This document shows, one piece after another, positions 1 to 7,748 of a stretch of DNA of 64,000 nt (position 1 is the first letter of the stretch; every line of letters starts with the position of its first letter). The notes beneath the pieces are model-generated. The model was given only the letters and a program-made list of their open reading frames with translations. It did no database searches and had not been told where the DNA came from. The stretch lies in assembly GCA_000447245.1 (NCBI GenBank), contig AUYT01000001.1, positions 1,730,001 to 1,794,000 on the forward strand, read 5' to 3'. The position numbers and the translations under genes were made by a program. Source of the stretch: a candidate division Zixibacteria bacterium RBG-1. GTDB taxonomy: Bacteria > Zixibacteria > MSB-5A5 > DSPP01 > RBG-1.

Positions 1-1
1 G

Positions 2-307
2 GTGATTGAAAATTTGATCAAAAATGCCTTAGAATCGGTTGACCCTAAACAGGGGGTAATTAAGATATCGACCGCAGCTAATTCCAAGCTGGTGACTTTG
101 ACAATTTCGGATAATGGCAAAGGAATTCCTACTAAGGAACAGAAAAGAGTTTTTCATCCTGGCTATACTACTAAAAAGCGGGGCTGGGGTTTGGGGCTTT
201 CTTTGGCTAAAAGGATTGTGGAGGATTATCACCAGGGAAAAATTGTTCTGGAGGAGAGCATTCCCAACCAAAAAACCGTATTTATAGTAAGTTTTCCTAT
301 AGCGTAA
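2..307 (+). CDS. Sensor histidine kinase, C-terminal ATPase domain (5' end outside window)
   Basis: This is the last ~100 residues of a sensor kinase whose start lies left of the window. The visible part is a complete HATPase_c fold: N box ENLIKNALES near the beginning, G1 box DNGKGIP, F-box-like VFHPGYTTKK and G2 box GWGLGLSLAKRI, ending in the usual short beta-strand. It would bind ATP and phosphorylate its own histidine. The next gene, after a terminator, encodes a response regulator with a PglZ domain, so this kinase may be its partner; that pairing is inference from adjacency. The sensor region cannot be seen. Confidence 0.88.
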   Translation: MIENLIKNALESVDPKQGVIKISTAANSKLVTLTISDNGKGIPTKEQKRVFHPGYTTKKRGWGLGLSLAKRIVEDYHQGKIVLEESIPNQKTVFIVSFPIA

Positions 308-337
308 AGAAGCTTAGCTTGACCGAGGCTTCTTTTT
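306..337 (+). terminator. Rho-independent terminator after the sensor kinase gene
   Basis: AAAGAAGC (306-313) pairs with GCTTCTTT (328-335) across a 14-nt loop, and the 3' arm runs into five T residues (333-337). The stem begins within the kinase stop codon. It would separate kinase transcription from the downstream run, although a TTGACC at 319-324 inside the loop might serve as a -35 for the next gene. Confidence 0.6.
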
Positions 338-354
338 ACCTTAACTAAAATTCT

Positions 355-1920
355 ATGGCAACAGAACTCAAAAATGTTTTATGGGTAGATGATGAGATAG
401 ACCAATTAGGGTCTCATATCATCTTTTTGGAGCAGAAAGGGTATAAAATCACCAAAGCCACCAATGGAGATGATGCTATTTCCTTAGTGGGGAAAAATAA
501 TTTTGACTTAGTTTTGTTAGATGAAATGATGCCCGGCAAAGATGGGCTGACTACTCTGGAGGAGATTAAAAGAATCTCTCCCAATCTGCCGGTAATTATG
601 GTGACCAAATCCGAAGAAGAGCGTCTGATGGAACAGGCCATCGGCGAGAAAATATCCTTTTACATCACCAAACCGGTCAACCCCAGCCAGATTCTTTCGG
701 TGGCTAAAAAAATCTTGGAAGAAAAATCTATCCGGGAGAAACACGTGGTCAAACAGTATATTGAGCAGTTCAACCAGCTTAAGGGGAAACTAAATTTTCC
801 TCTTGCCGCCAAAGATTGGATTGACATTCACCACCAGCTCTGTCAATGGGATTTGGAATTGGAAAATTTCAGAGAGCCCAGCTTAATTGAAACCCACCAG
901 GGTCTGAAGAAAGAATGCAATCTGGAATTCGGCAAATTCATTGAAAGAGAGTACCCCCTCTGGCTTAGATCTAAAGAAAGGCCGGATTTGTCAGTAGATG
1001 TGGTGCCTAAATTCTTACAACCGGTTTTGCTGGAAAATAAACCCACCTTTTTTTTCATACTGGACTGTATGAGATTAGACCAGTGGCTGGCGGTTGAGGG
1101 AATCTTGAATGAATATTTTAACATAAAAAAAGAGTTTTATTTTTCAATTTTGCCAACCGCCACACCCTATTCCCGCAATGCCATTTTCAGCGGACTTTTT
1201 CCCGATGAGCTGGCCCAAAAATTTCCGGAAGTCTGGAAATCCGACGATGAAAATGAACACAGCCGCAATCGCTATGAAAGGCAACTTTTAGATGCCCAAT
1301 TGAAAAGATTAGGTGTGGCTTTGAAATCCGAGGCAAAATATGCGAAGATTCTGGATATCTCCGAAGGAGAAAGTATCGCTAAAAAAATCTCCTCTTTTAT
1401 GAATGTTCCTTTATTTTCTCTGGTGTTTAACTTTCTGGATATTTTATCTCACGGCCGCTCCGAATCGGAGATTTTGATTGAAATCGCCCCGGACGAAGCC
1501 GCTTTCCGCTCTTTGATGAAATCCTGGTTCAATCATTCTGCCTTACTGGATATATTGAAATATTTGTCAACACAGGACTGTAATGTGGTCTTTACTACCG
1601 ACCATGGCTCGGTTCTGGGGACCAGGGCTAATTTAGCTTATGGGAAAAGAGATACTTCTCCTCATTTGAGGTATAAATACGGTGATAATTTGAATACCGA
1701 CCCCAAAGGGGCTATTTTGATTAAAAATCCCAAAGATTACCGGCTTCCCTTTTTCGGCCTGGCTACCACTTATCTTTTGGCCAAAGAAGATTATTATTTT
1801 GTTTATCCCACTAAATTCCACGAATATGAAAAGGAGTTCAAAAACACTTTCCAGCATGGCGGTATCTCTATGGAGGAAATGATTCTTCCGGTCGCTATTT
1901 TAAAACCCAAGAAAAGATAA
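355..1920 (+). CDS. PorX-like response regulator with PglZ / alkaline-phosphatase-superfamily output domain
   Basis: 521 residues. Residues 1-121 are a receiver domain: acidic pocket D12 D13, phosphoacceptor D56 (in LVLLDEMMPG), T84 and K106. A helical linker (~122-215) leads to a PglZ domain of the alkaline phosphatase superfamily with likely metal ligands D237 (ILDCMR), D362/H366 (FLDILSH), D416/H417 (TTDHG) and H501 (QHGGIS). Domain order and length match PorX, the regulator that acts with a kinase on the type IX secretion system in Bacteroidetes. All expected metal ligands are present, so the output domain is probably active as a phosphatase or phosphodiesterase. Whether it controls secretion here is unknown, since no T9SS gene is in view. 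The stop codon directly abuts tsaE. Confidence 0.85.
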   Translation: MATELKNVLWVDDEIDQLGSHIIFLEQKGYKITKATNGDDAISLVGKNNFDLVLLDEMMPGKDGLTTLEEIKRISPNLPVIMVTKSEEERLMEQAIGEKISFYITKPVNPSQILSVAKKILEEKSIREKHVVKQYIEQFNQLKGKLNFPLAAKDWIDIHHQLCQWDLELENFREPSLIETHQGLKKECNLEFGKFIEREYPLWLRSKERPDLSVDVVPKFLQPVLLENKPTFFFILDCMRLDQWLAVEGILNEYFNIKKEFYFSILPTATPYSRNAIFSGLFPDELAQKFPEVWKSDDENEHSRNRYERQLLDAQLKRLGVALKSEAKYAKILDISEGESIAKKISSFMNVPLFSLVFNFLDILSHGRSESEILIEIAPDEAAFRSLMKSWFNHSALLDILKYLSTQDCNVVFTTDHGSVLGTRANLAYGKRDTSPHLRYKYGDNLNTDPKGAILIKNPKDYRLPFFGLATTYLLAKEDYYFVYPTKFHEYEKEFKNTFQHGGISMEEMILPVAILKPKKR

Positions 1921-2379
1921 GTGATAGACGCTAAACTAGTTTCCTCAACGGTAGAGGAGACTAAAAAATTGGGTCGGGAATTTTCACAAAAACTTTCTGC
2001 GGGGGTGCTGGTAGCGATTAGCGGACCTCTGGGGAGCGGAAAGACGGTCTTAATTCAGGGGATCTGTGAAGGCTTGGGGGTGAAACAGCTGGTAACCAGC
2101 CCCAGCTTTATTATTATCAATGAATACCCGGCAGAAAAATTTAGGGTCTATCATTTTGATTTGTACCGCTTGAAATCCGTTCAGGAATTAATCAATTTAG
2201 GTTATGAAGAATATTTCTATGGTAACGGGATTTGCTTAGTAGAATGGGCCGAGAAAGCCCGGGAGCTTCTGCCGGATGATAGAATCGAAATCCATCTAAA
2301 AATCCTGTCCGAAAACCAGAGAGAAATCACAATTCAGGAATGGTTACGCCATCCCGCAGGGAAAAGAAAGCCAAAGTAA
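1921..2379 (+). CDS. tsaE: tRNA threonylcarbamoyladenosine biosynthesis ATPase TsaE
   Basis: Small P-loop ATPase required with TsaB and TsaD to transfer threonylcarbamoyl to A37 of ANN-decoding tRNAs. Walker A is GPLGSGKT (35-42); the family motifs TSPSF (59-63) and VEWAEK (108-113) are present, as is the HFDLYR strand. At 152 residues it is of normal length. The start is GTG, with no nucleotide between it and the stop of the porX-like gene, so translation is probably coupled. tsaB follows after 4 bp. tsaD is not in the window. Confidence 0.94.
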   Translation: MIDAKLVSSTVEETKKLGREFSQKLSAGVLVAISGPLGSGKTVLIQGICEGLGVKQLVTSPSFIIINEYPAEKFRVYHFDLYRLKSVQELINLGYEEYFYGNGICLVEWAEKARELLPDDRIEIHLKILSENQREITIQEWLRHPAGKRKPK

Positions 2380-2383
2380 AAAT

Positions 2384-3067
2384 ATGAAAGTCCTGGGACT
2401 GGACAGTTCCTCATCTGTTCTGGCTTTGGGAATAATCGAGGATAACCAGGTTCGAGCTGATGTTAAAGTAAAGCTGGAGGGAAATCTTTCCGAAGTCCTG
2501 GTAGATGTTTTTAACCAGGCTTTGAAGGATTTGAATTTAAAGGTCGTGGATCTCCAAGCTTTGGCTTATTCTGTTGGCCCGGGCTCATTCACGGGTTTGA
2601 GAGTAGGATTGTCTTTTGTTAAAGGTTTGAGCTTTTCGACCGGGATACCGATTGTGGCAGTTCCGACTTTGGATGCTTTGGCCAGTCAGGTTAACTTGGC
2701 CAACACTTTGGTGGTGCCGATTATCGACGCTAAAAAAAAATTGGTCTATTCGGCGCTCTATACCAACCAGAATGGGTCTATACAAAAAATCTCCGAGTAT
2801 ATGCTTCTGCCTTTGAATAAAATGGTGGAAAAAATACCGGCGGATGCTTTATTTATCCTTCTGGAGGATGAGAATTTCCGACTGACCTGGAATAAGCTGA
2901 CAGACGAAAAAAATATATTGGCTAAAGTCATCCCTCTTTCACCCAGTGGAGTGGCCGTGGCAAAATTAGGATTGGAAAAATTCAGAAAGCAACAGGTCGC
3001 AGACCTGTCAAATTTGGAACCGTTATACATCTCACCGGTGGCTTTTAAAACCAAAAAAGATGCCTGA
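2384..3067 (+). CDS. tsaB: tRNA threonylcarbamoyladenosine biosynthesis protein TsaB
   Basis: Inactive ASKHA-fold partner of TsaD in the t6A complex. The N-terminus LGLDSSSSVLALGI and the motif SVGPGSFTGLRVGLSFVKGL (about residues 63-82) are diagnostic. 227 residues is typical. It lies between tsaE and rimI, the common tsaE-tsaB-rimI order, and overlaps rimI by 8 bp. A perfect 7-bp inverted repeat (2992-3008) lies in the less conserved C-terminal part. Confidence 0.94.
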   Translation: MKVLGLDSSSSVLALGIIEDNQVRADVKVKLEGNLSEVLVDVFNQALKDLNLKVVDLQALAYSVGPGSFTGLRVGLSFVKGLSFSTGIPIVAVPTLDALASQVNLANTLVVPIIDAKKKLVYSALYTNQNGSIQKISEYMLLPLNKMVEKIPADALFILLEDENFRLTWNKLTDEKNILAKVIPLSPSGVAVAKLGLEKFRKQQVADLSNLEPLYISPVAFKTKKDA

Positions 3068-3518
3068 TTTGGTTGAAAAATTAACGATTAAGAATATGCA
3101 GCCGGAGGATGTGGATGAAGTCGTAGCAATAGAGAAGCAAAGCTTTTCCGACCCCTGGTCTAAGGAGAATTTTTTGGCAGAATTGGACCTGCCTTTTTCC
3201 TGGGTTTGGGTGGCAAAAATAAAAAACCAGCTGACAGGATACTGCTGCTGCTGGGAAATTGAGGGAGAGCTGCAAATTGCCAATCTAGCAGTTCATCCAA
3301 AATTCAGAAATCAGGAGCTGGGTAGAAAAATCTTACAAGAAATCTTAAATAGAGCTTGTCAAAGAAAAGTAAAAAAGGTAACTTTAGAGGTCAGGGAATC
3401 AAACCAATTTGGTTTGAAATTGTATTATGCTTTTGGCTTTACGGAAATCGGCAGACGAAAAAGATATTATCAGAAACCGGTTGAAGATGGCTTAATTTTA
3501 GCTAAAATCCTAGAATAA
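3060..3518 (+). CDS. rimI: Ribosomal-protein-alanine N-acetyltransferase RimI
   Basis: GNAT-family acetyltransferase, 152 residues. Visible are the beta4 strand ELQIANLAVHPKFR, the acetyl-CoA loop RNQELGRKIL and the C-terminal ANLYYAFGF-type segment (here LKLYYAFGFTEIGRRKRYY). The classical substrate is the N-terminal alanine of ribosomal protein S18. The ATG lies inside the end of tsaB, so the two are translationally coupled; accD starts 3 bp after its stop. Confidence 0.9.
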   Translation: MPDLVEKLTIKNMQPEDVDEVVAIEKQSFSDPWSKENFLAELDLPFSWVWVAKIKNQLTGYCCCWEIEGELQIANLAVHPKFRNQELGRKILQEILNRACQRKVKKVTLEVRESNQFGLKLYYAFGFTEIGRRKRYYQKPVEDGLILAKILE

Positions 3519-3521
3519 ATT

Positions 3522-4367
3522 ATGGAATGGTTTAAGAAAATCAAAGAAGGGGTTAGCGCCCAGCCCAAAAAAGAGATTCCGGAAGGGCTGTGGACCAAGT
3601 GTGAGGATTGCGGGGAGATTATCTATGTCAAGGAGCTGGAGAGAAATTTCTGGGTCTGCGGCAAATGTAAATATCACTTCAGAATTAAGAGCACTGATTA
3701 TATCAATCTGTTGCTGGATGAAGGTGTTTTGGAGGAGTTTGACCGGACCTTAATTTCCGGCGACCCTCTGAAATTCAAGGACTCCAAGAGGTATCCAGAC
3801 CGAATCAAGGAATCCCGTAAAAAAACCCAGCGTAATGATGCTCTGATTGCCGGAATCGGTAAGATTGAGGGGAGAAAAGTCAGCTTGGGGGTGATGGATT
3901 TTGCTTTTATCGGGGGCAGTATGGGTTCAGTGGTGGGAGAAAAAGTGGCCCGCGCGATTGAAAGATCGGTGGAGAAAAAAATGCCTCTGGTCATTGTTTC
4001 CTGCTCTGGAGGAGCCAGAATGCAGGAGGGGATTTTATCCCTGATGCAGATGGCCAAAACCTCTTCGCTTTTAGCCCGGCAGCACAAAATGGGATTACCC
4101 TTTATTTCTATATTGACCAATCCCACCACGGCCGGGGTGATGGCGAGTTATGCCTCTTTAGGTGATGTAATCATTGCCGAGCCCAAAGCCCTTTTGGGGT
4201 TTGCCGGACCCAGGGTAATTCAGCAGACCATCGGCCAGGAACTGCCAAAGGATTTTCAGAGTTCTGAATTTTTCTTAGAGCATGGGTTTGTGGATTTAAT
4301 CGTGGAACGAAGCCAATTGAAAAAAACCGTCTCTCTTTTGTTGGAATACCTCTCTTGCTGTCAATAA
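3522..4367 (+). CDS. accD: Acetyl-CoA carboxylase carboxyltransferase subunit beta
   Basis: Carboxyltransferase beta subunit, which moves CO2 from carboxybiotin to acetyl-CoA for fatty acid synthesis. An N-terminal four-cysteine zinc ribbon (C27, C30, C46, C49) precedes the crotonase-like domain, with the oxyanion-hole segments GGSMGSVVGEK and SCSGGARMQEG. 281 residues is normal. accA, accB and accC are not in the window, so the other subunits must be encoded elsewhere. folC follows after 30 bp, the accD-folC order seen in many bacteria. Confidence 0.95.
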   Translation: MEWFKKIKEGVSAQPKKEIPEGLWTKCEDCGEIIYVKELERNFWVCGKCKYHFRIKSTDYINLLLDEGVLEEFDRTLISGDPLKFKDSKRYPDRIKESRKKTQRNDALIAGIGKIEGRKVSLGVMDFAFIGGSMGSVVGEKVARAIERSVEKKMPLVIVSCSGGARMQEGILSLMQMAKTSSLLARQHKMGLPFISILTNPTTAGVMASYASLGDVIIAEPKALLGFAGPRVIQQTIGQELPKDFQSSEFFLEHGFVDLIVERSQLKKTVSLLLEYLSCCQ

Positions 4368-4397
4368 CAAGCTTTAAGCTGCACTCAATTTCTTAAG

Positions 4398-5657
4398 ATG
4401 AACTATAATCAAGCTATCTCTTATTTATTTGGTTTACAGATTTTCGGTATCAAATTAGGATTAAGCAACATCGCTTCTTTTTTGAATTATTTAGGTAATC
4501 CTCATTTCAAATTCCAGTCCGTTCATGTAGCTGGCACTAACGGTAAAGGTTCGGTCTGTGCCATGCTGGAATCTATTTTATGTCAGGCCGGGTATAAAAC
4601 CGGTCTATTTACTTCCCCCCATCTGGTTGATTTTACTGAAAGAGTAAGAATTTGCGGCAGACCGATTGAAAAAGAGTTTATCGTGGACTTTGTCGCGGAA
4701 TGTAAAAACAGAATTGACAAATACAAATACACTTTTTTTGAAGTAAATACCGCTTTGACTTTTCTTTATTTTGCTGAAAAGAAAGTTGATTTGGCGGTGG
4801 TGGAGACCGGCTTGGGAGGAAGATTGGATGCTACTAATGTTTTATTACCCTTGGCAAGCGTAATCACCAATATTGACCTGGAGCATACTGATATTTTGGG
4901 TAAAAAAATAACCCAGATTGCTGCTGAAAAAGGGGGAATAGTAAAAGAGAAAGTGCCAGTTATAACAGGAGTGGAACAGTCTGAAGCTTTGAAAGTTATC
5001 AAATTTATCAGCGAGAAAAAAAATTCACCCCTCATCCCTGTCAAAGGAAACTCCTCTTGGAAAATTAAAAAAACTACTTTAGAAAAAACTGTTTTAGATT
5101 TGAGATTAAAAAATACAAGTTTCCCGGATCTGGAATTGGATCTATTGGGAACACATCAAGTAAAAAATGCCACCATAAGTTTATTAACACTTCAAGAACT
5201 ACAAAAAAGAGGGTATAAAGTTTCATCTAGAGCAATTTACCATGGCTTAAAAAATGTCGACTGGCCCTGCCGTTTTCAGATTTACCGCAGCAAACCTTTG
5301 GTAATTTTAGATGCTGCTCACAACCCGGCTGCGGCTAAAATTTTGCGACAAACTTTTTCAAATTTATTGCCAAACAGAAAAGTCATTTTCATCTTTGGAG
5401 TAATGCAGGATAAGGATTATCCCCAGGTTTTACAGGCATTATCGCAGATAGCCAAAAAGATACTCTTGACTCAACCTCAAATCAAAAGAGCCGCATCCCT
5501 AGCAGAGTTAGAAAAAGTTGTCAAACCTTTAAAAATTCCTTATGAAAAAATCAAATCGGTCAAGAAAGCTTACTCCCAGACCTTGAAAAAAGCTACAACT
5601 GATGATATAATCTGCGTCACCGGCTCCCATTATACTTTGGGGGAGCTTTTGGCTTAA
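4398..5657 (+). CDS. folC: Bifunctional folylpolyglutamate synthase / dihydrofolate synthase
   Basis: Mur-ligase-family enzyme adding glutamate to dihydropteroate and to reduced folates. The P-loop GTNGKGS is at residues 46-52; the segments [16 protein letters not shown] and [15 protein letters not shown], plus [13 protein letters not shown], are typical of FolC. The C-terminal ligase domain contains [13 protein letters not shown]. 419 residues is of usual length. It is the last gene of the run from the porX-like gene; a short spacer with an AGGAG/CTCCT hairpin precedes the uvrB promoter. Confidence 0.93.
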   Translation: MNYNQAISYLFGLQIFGIKLGLSNIASFLNYLGNPHFKFQSVHVAGTNGKGSVCAMLESILCQAGYKTGLFTSPHLVDFTERVRICGRPIEKEFIVDFVAECKNRIDKYKYTFFEVNTALTFLYFAEKKVDLAVVETGLGGRLDATNVLLPLASVITNIDLEHTDILGKKITQIAAEKGGIVKEKVPVITGVEQSEALKVIKFISEKKNSPLIPVKGNSSWKIKKTTLEKTVLDLRLKNTSFPDLELDLLGTHQVKNATISLLTLQELQKRGYKVSSRAIYHGLKNVDWPCRFQIYRSKPLVILDAAHNPAAAKILRQTFSNLLPNRKVIFIFGVMQDKDYPQVLQALSQIAKKILLTQPQIKRAASLAELEKVVKPLKIPYEKIKSVKKAYSQTLKKATTDDIICVTGSHYTLGELLA

Positions 5658-5706
5658 GAATTGCAGTAACTTTGTAGGAGGGGATCTCCTCTCACCAATT
5701 AGCCCC

Positions 5707-5737
5707 TTGACAGCCAAGCTTTCTGCCGTAATATATA
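5707..5737 (+). promoter_or_regulatory. uvrB promoter, near-leaderless
   Basis: A perfect -35 TTGACA (5707-5712) is followed after 17 bp by AATATA (5730-5735), with TATATA overlapping at 5732-5737. The uvrB ATG is at 5746, only 8-10 nt past the -10, so transcription would start at or a few bases before the start codon. No Shine-Dalgarno precedes the ATG. No LexA-type box is visible here. Confidence 0.65.
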
Positions 5738-5745
5738 TAGATTCT

Positions 5746-7743
5746 ATGACCAAGTTTCAATTAATCTCTTGCTATAAGCCCCAGGGTGACCAGCCTCAGG
5801 CCATTCAGCAGTTGACCGAAGGTATCCTGAGAACTGACAAGTATCAGACCCTTTTAGGAGTCACCGGCTCCGGAAAAACCTTTACCGTAGCCAATGTCAT
5901 CGCCAATGTCGGTAAACCCACTTTGGTTATCTCTCATAATAAAACCTTGGCAGCTCAATTATATGGTGAGCTGAAAGGTTTTTTCCCTAAGAATGCGGTA
6001 GAATTTTTCATATCTTATTATGATTATTACCAACCCGAAGCCTATGTTCCCTCTTCCGATACCTACATTGCTAAGGATACTTCCATCAACGATGATATTG
6101 ACCGCTTGAGATTGCGAGCCACTTCTTCTCTTATGGAAAGAGAGGACGTTATCATTATCGCTTCTGTTTCCTGCATTTACGGCATCGGCTCTCCCACGGA
6201 GTGGAAAGAGCAGATGCTTTTTTTGGGAGTGGGACAGAAAATTGAAAGAGACCAGCTTTTAAAGGGCTTGATTGATATCCATTATTCCCGCAATGATATC
6301 GAATTTGCTAGGGGAACTTTTAGAGTTCGGGGTGATGTGATTGAAGTCCATCCGGCTTATGAGGAAACCGCCCTTAGAATTGAAATGTTCGGGGATGAAA
6401 TTGAGAAAATCTCTGTCATCAACACTTTGACCGGAGAAATTTTACAGGAAAAAACCAAATCTGCCATCTACCCCGCCAAACATTTTTTAACCACACTTCC
6501 TCAATTAGAAGAAGCTCTCAAAAATATCGAAATAGAATTACAGGAGAGGTTGGCTTATTTCCGCTCTCAAAATAAGCTTTTAGAAGCACAAAGATTAGAA
6601 TCACGCACCAGATACGATATGGAGATGATGAAAGAAATCGGCTACTGCTCTGGAATTGAGAATTATTCCAGACATTTATCAGGCAGAAAACCGGGTGAAC
6701 GACTTTACACCTTGATTGACTTTTTCCCTAAAGACTTCTTGCTAGTCATAGACGAATCCCATCAAACTATCCCTCAGATTAGAGGAATGTATGCCGGAGA
6801 TAGATCAAGAAAAGAGGTTTTAGTTGAATACGGTTTCCGGCTTCCATCCGCTCTGGATAATCGACCCTTAGTCTTTGGGGAATTTGAAGCTTTAATCAAC
6901 CAGGCCATCTTTGCTTCTGCCACCCCGGCTGAATTTGAGCTGGAAAAATCTAAAGGTGTGATTGTGGAGCAGTTAATCAGACCAACCGGAGTTTTAGACC
7001 CCATGATTATCGTGAAACCGGTGGCTAAGCAGGTGGACGATTTGATTGAGCAGATTAAAGTCCGGGTGGAAAGAAAAGAAAGAGTCTTGGTCACCACTTT
7101 GACTAAGCAGATGGCTGAAGATTTGGCTGATTATCTCTCACAATTGAACGTCAGAGTTAGATATCTCCATTCTGAAATTGATGCCATTGAAAGAGTGAAT
7201 ATTTTAAGGGACTTGAGATTGGCTGAATTTGATGTTCTGGTGGGGATTAATTTGCTGCGGGAAGGTTTGGACTTGCCGGAAGTATCCTTGGTGGCAATTC
7301 TGGATGCCGACAAAGAGGGCTTTTTACGCTCCGAGAGGTCTTTAATTCAGATTGCGGGAAGGGCAGCCAGAAATAACTCCGGTGAGGTAATTATGTATGC
7401 GGACGAGCTGACTGATTCGATTAAAAAAGCGGTGGCGGAAACAGAAAGAAGAAGAAAAATACAGGAGGAATTTAATAAACAGCATGGCATAACTCCCCAG
7501 ACCATTTACAAGACCAAAGAGGAAATTCTGCGAACCACTACTTTTGCCGACTCCCGGACACCGGTTATAAAGGATGAAAAGCTAGACTTCTTTGAACGTT
7601 TTGGCTTGGAGGACAGATTACATCATCTGCAAAAAGCCATGAAAAAAGCTTCGGCAGATATGGAATTTGAAAAAGCCGCCTTATTCCGGGATGAGATTTT
7701 GAAATTGAAAAACCAGCTCAAGAAGAAAAAGCGTCCCGCTTAG
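5746..7743 (+). CDS. uvrB: Excinuclease ABC subunit B
   Basis: Helicase-like damage-verification subunit of nucleotide excision repair, 665 residues from this start. Walker A GVTGSGKT (38-45), the beta-hairpin region [18 protein letters not shown], the C-terminal helicase motifs ([31 protein letters not shown]) and a C-terminal UVR domain (about 620-660) that contacts UvrC. An upstream in-frame TTG at 5707 would add 13 residues, but it coincides with the -35 element, and the protein from 5746 begins [17 protein letters not shown] as in the family. It ends 5 bp from the convergent dockerin gene. Confidence 0.95.
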   Translation: MTKFQLISCYKPQGDQPQAIQQLTEGILRTDKYQTLLGVTGSGKTFTVANVIANVGKPTLVISHNKTLAAQLYGELKGFFPKNAVEFFISYYDYYQPEAYVPSSDTYIAKDTSINDDIDRLRLRATSSLMEREDVIIIASVSCIYGIGSPTEWKEQMLFLGVGQKIERDQLLKGLIDIHYSRNDIEFARGTFRVRGDVIEVHPAYEETALRIEMFGDEIEKISVINTLTGEILQEKTKSAIYPAKHFLTTLPQLEEALKNIEIELQERLAYFRSQNKLLEAQRLESRTRYDMEMMKEIGYCSGIENYSRHLSGRKPGERLYTLIDFFPKDFLLVIDESHQTIPQIRGMYAGDRSRKEVLVEYGFRLPSALDNRPLVFGEFEALINQAIFASATPAEFELEKSKGVIVEQLIRPTGVLDPMIIVKPVAKQVDDLIEQIKVRVERKERVLVTTLTKQMAEDLADYLSQLNVRVRYLHSEIDAIERVNILRDLRLAEFDVLVGINLLREGLDLPEVSLVAILDADKEGFLRSERSLIQIAGRAARNNSGEVIMYADELTDSIKKAVAETERRRKIQEEFNKQHGITPQTIYKTKEEILRTTTFADSRTPVIKDEKLDFFERFGLEDRLHHLQKAMKKASADMEFEKAALFRDEILKLKNQLKKKKRPA

Positions 7744-7748
7744 TAAAA

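Noticed and set aside
5707-5745. TTG start for uvrB giving 13 extra residues
   Set aside because: The TTG is part of a perfect TTGACA -35 element, and the protein from the ATG at 5746 begins like other UvrB proteins.
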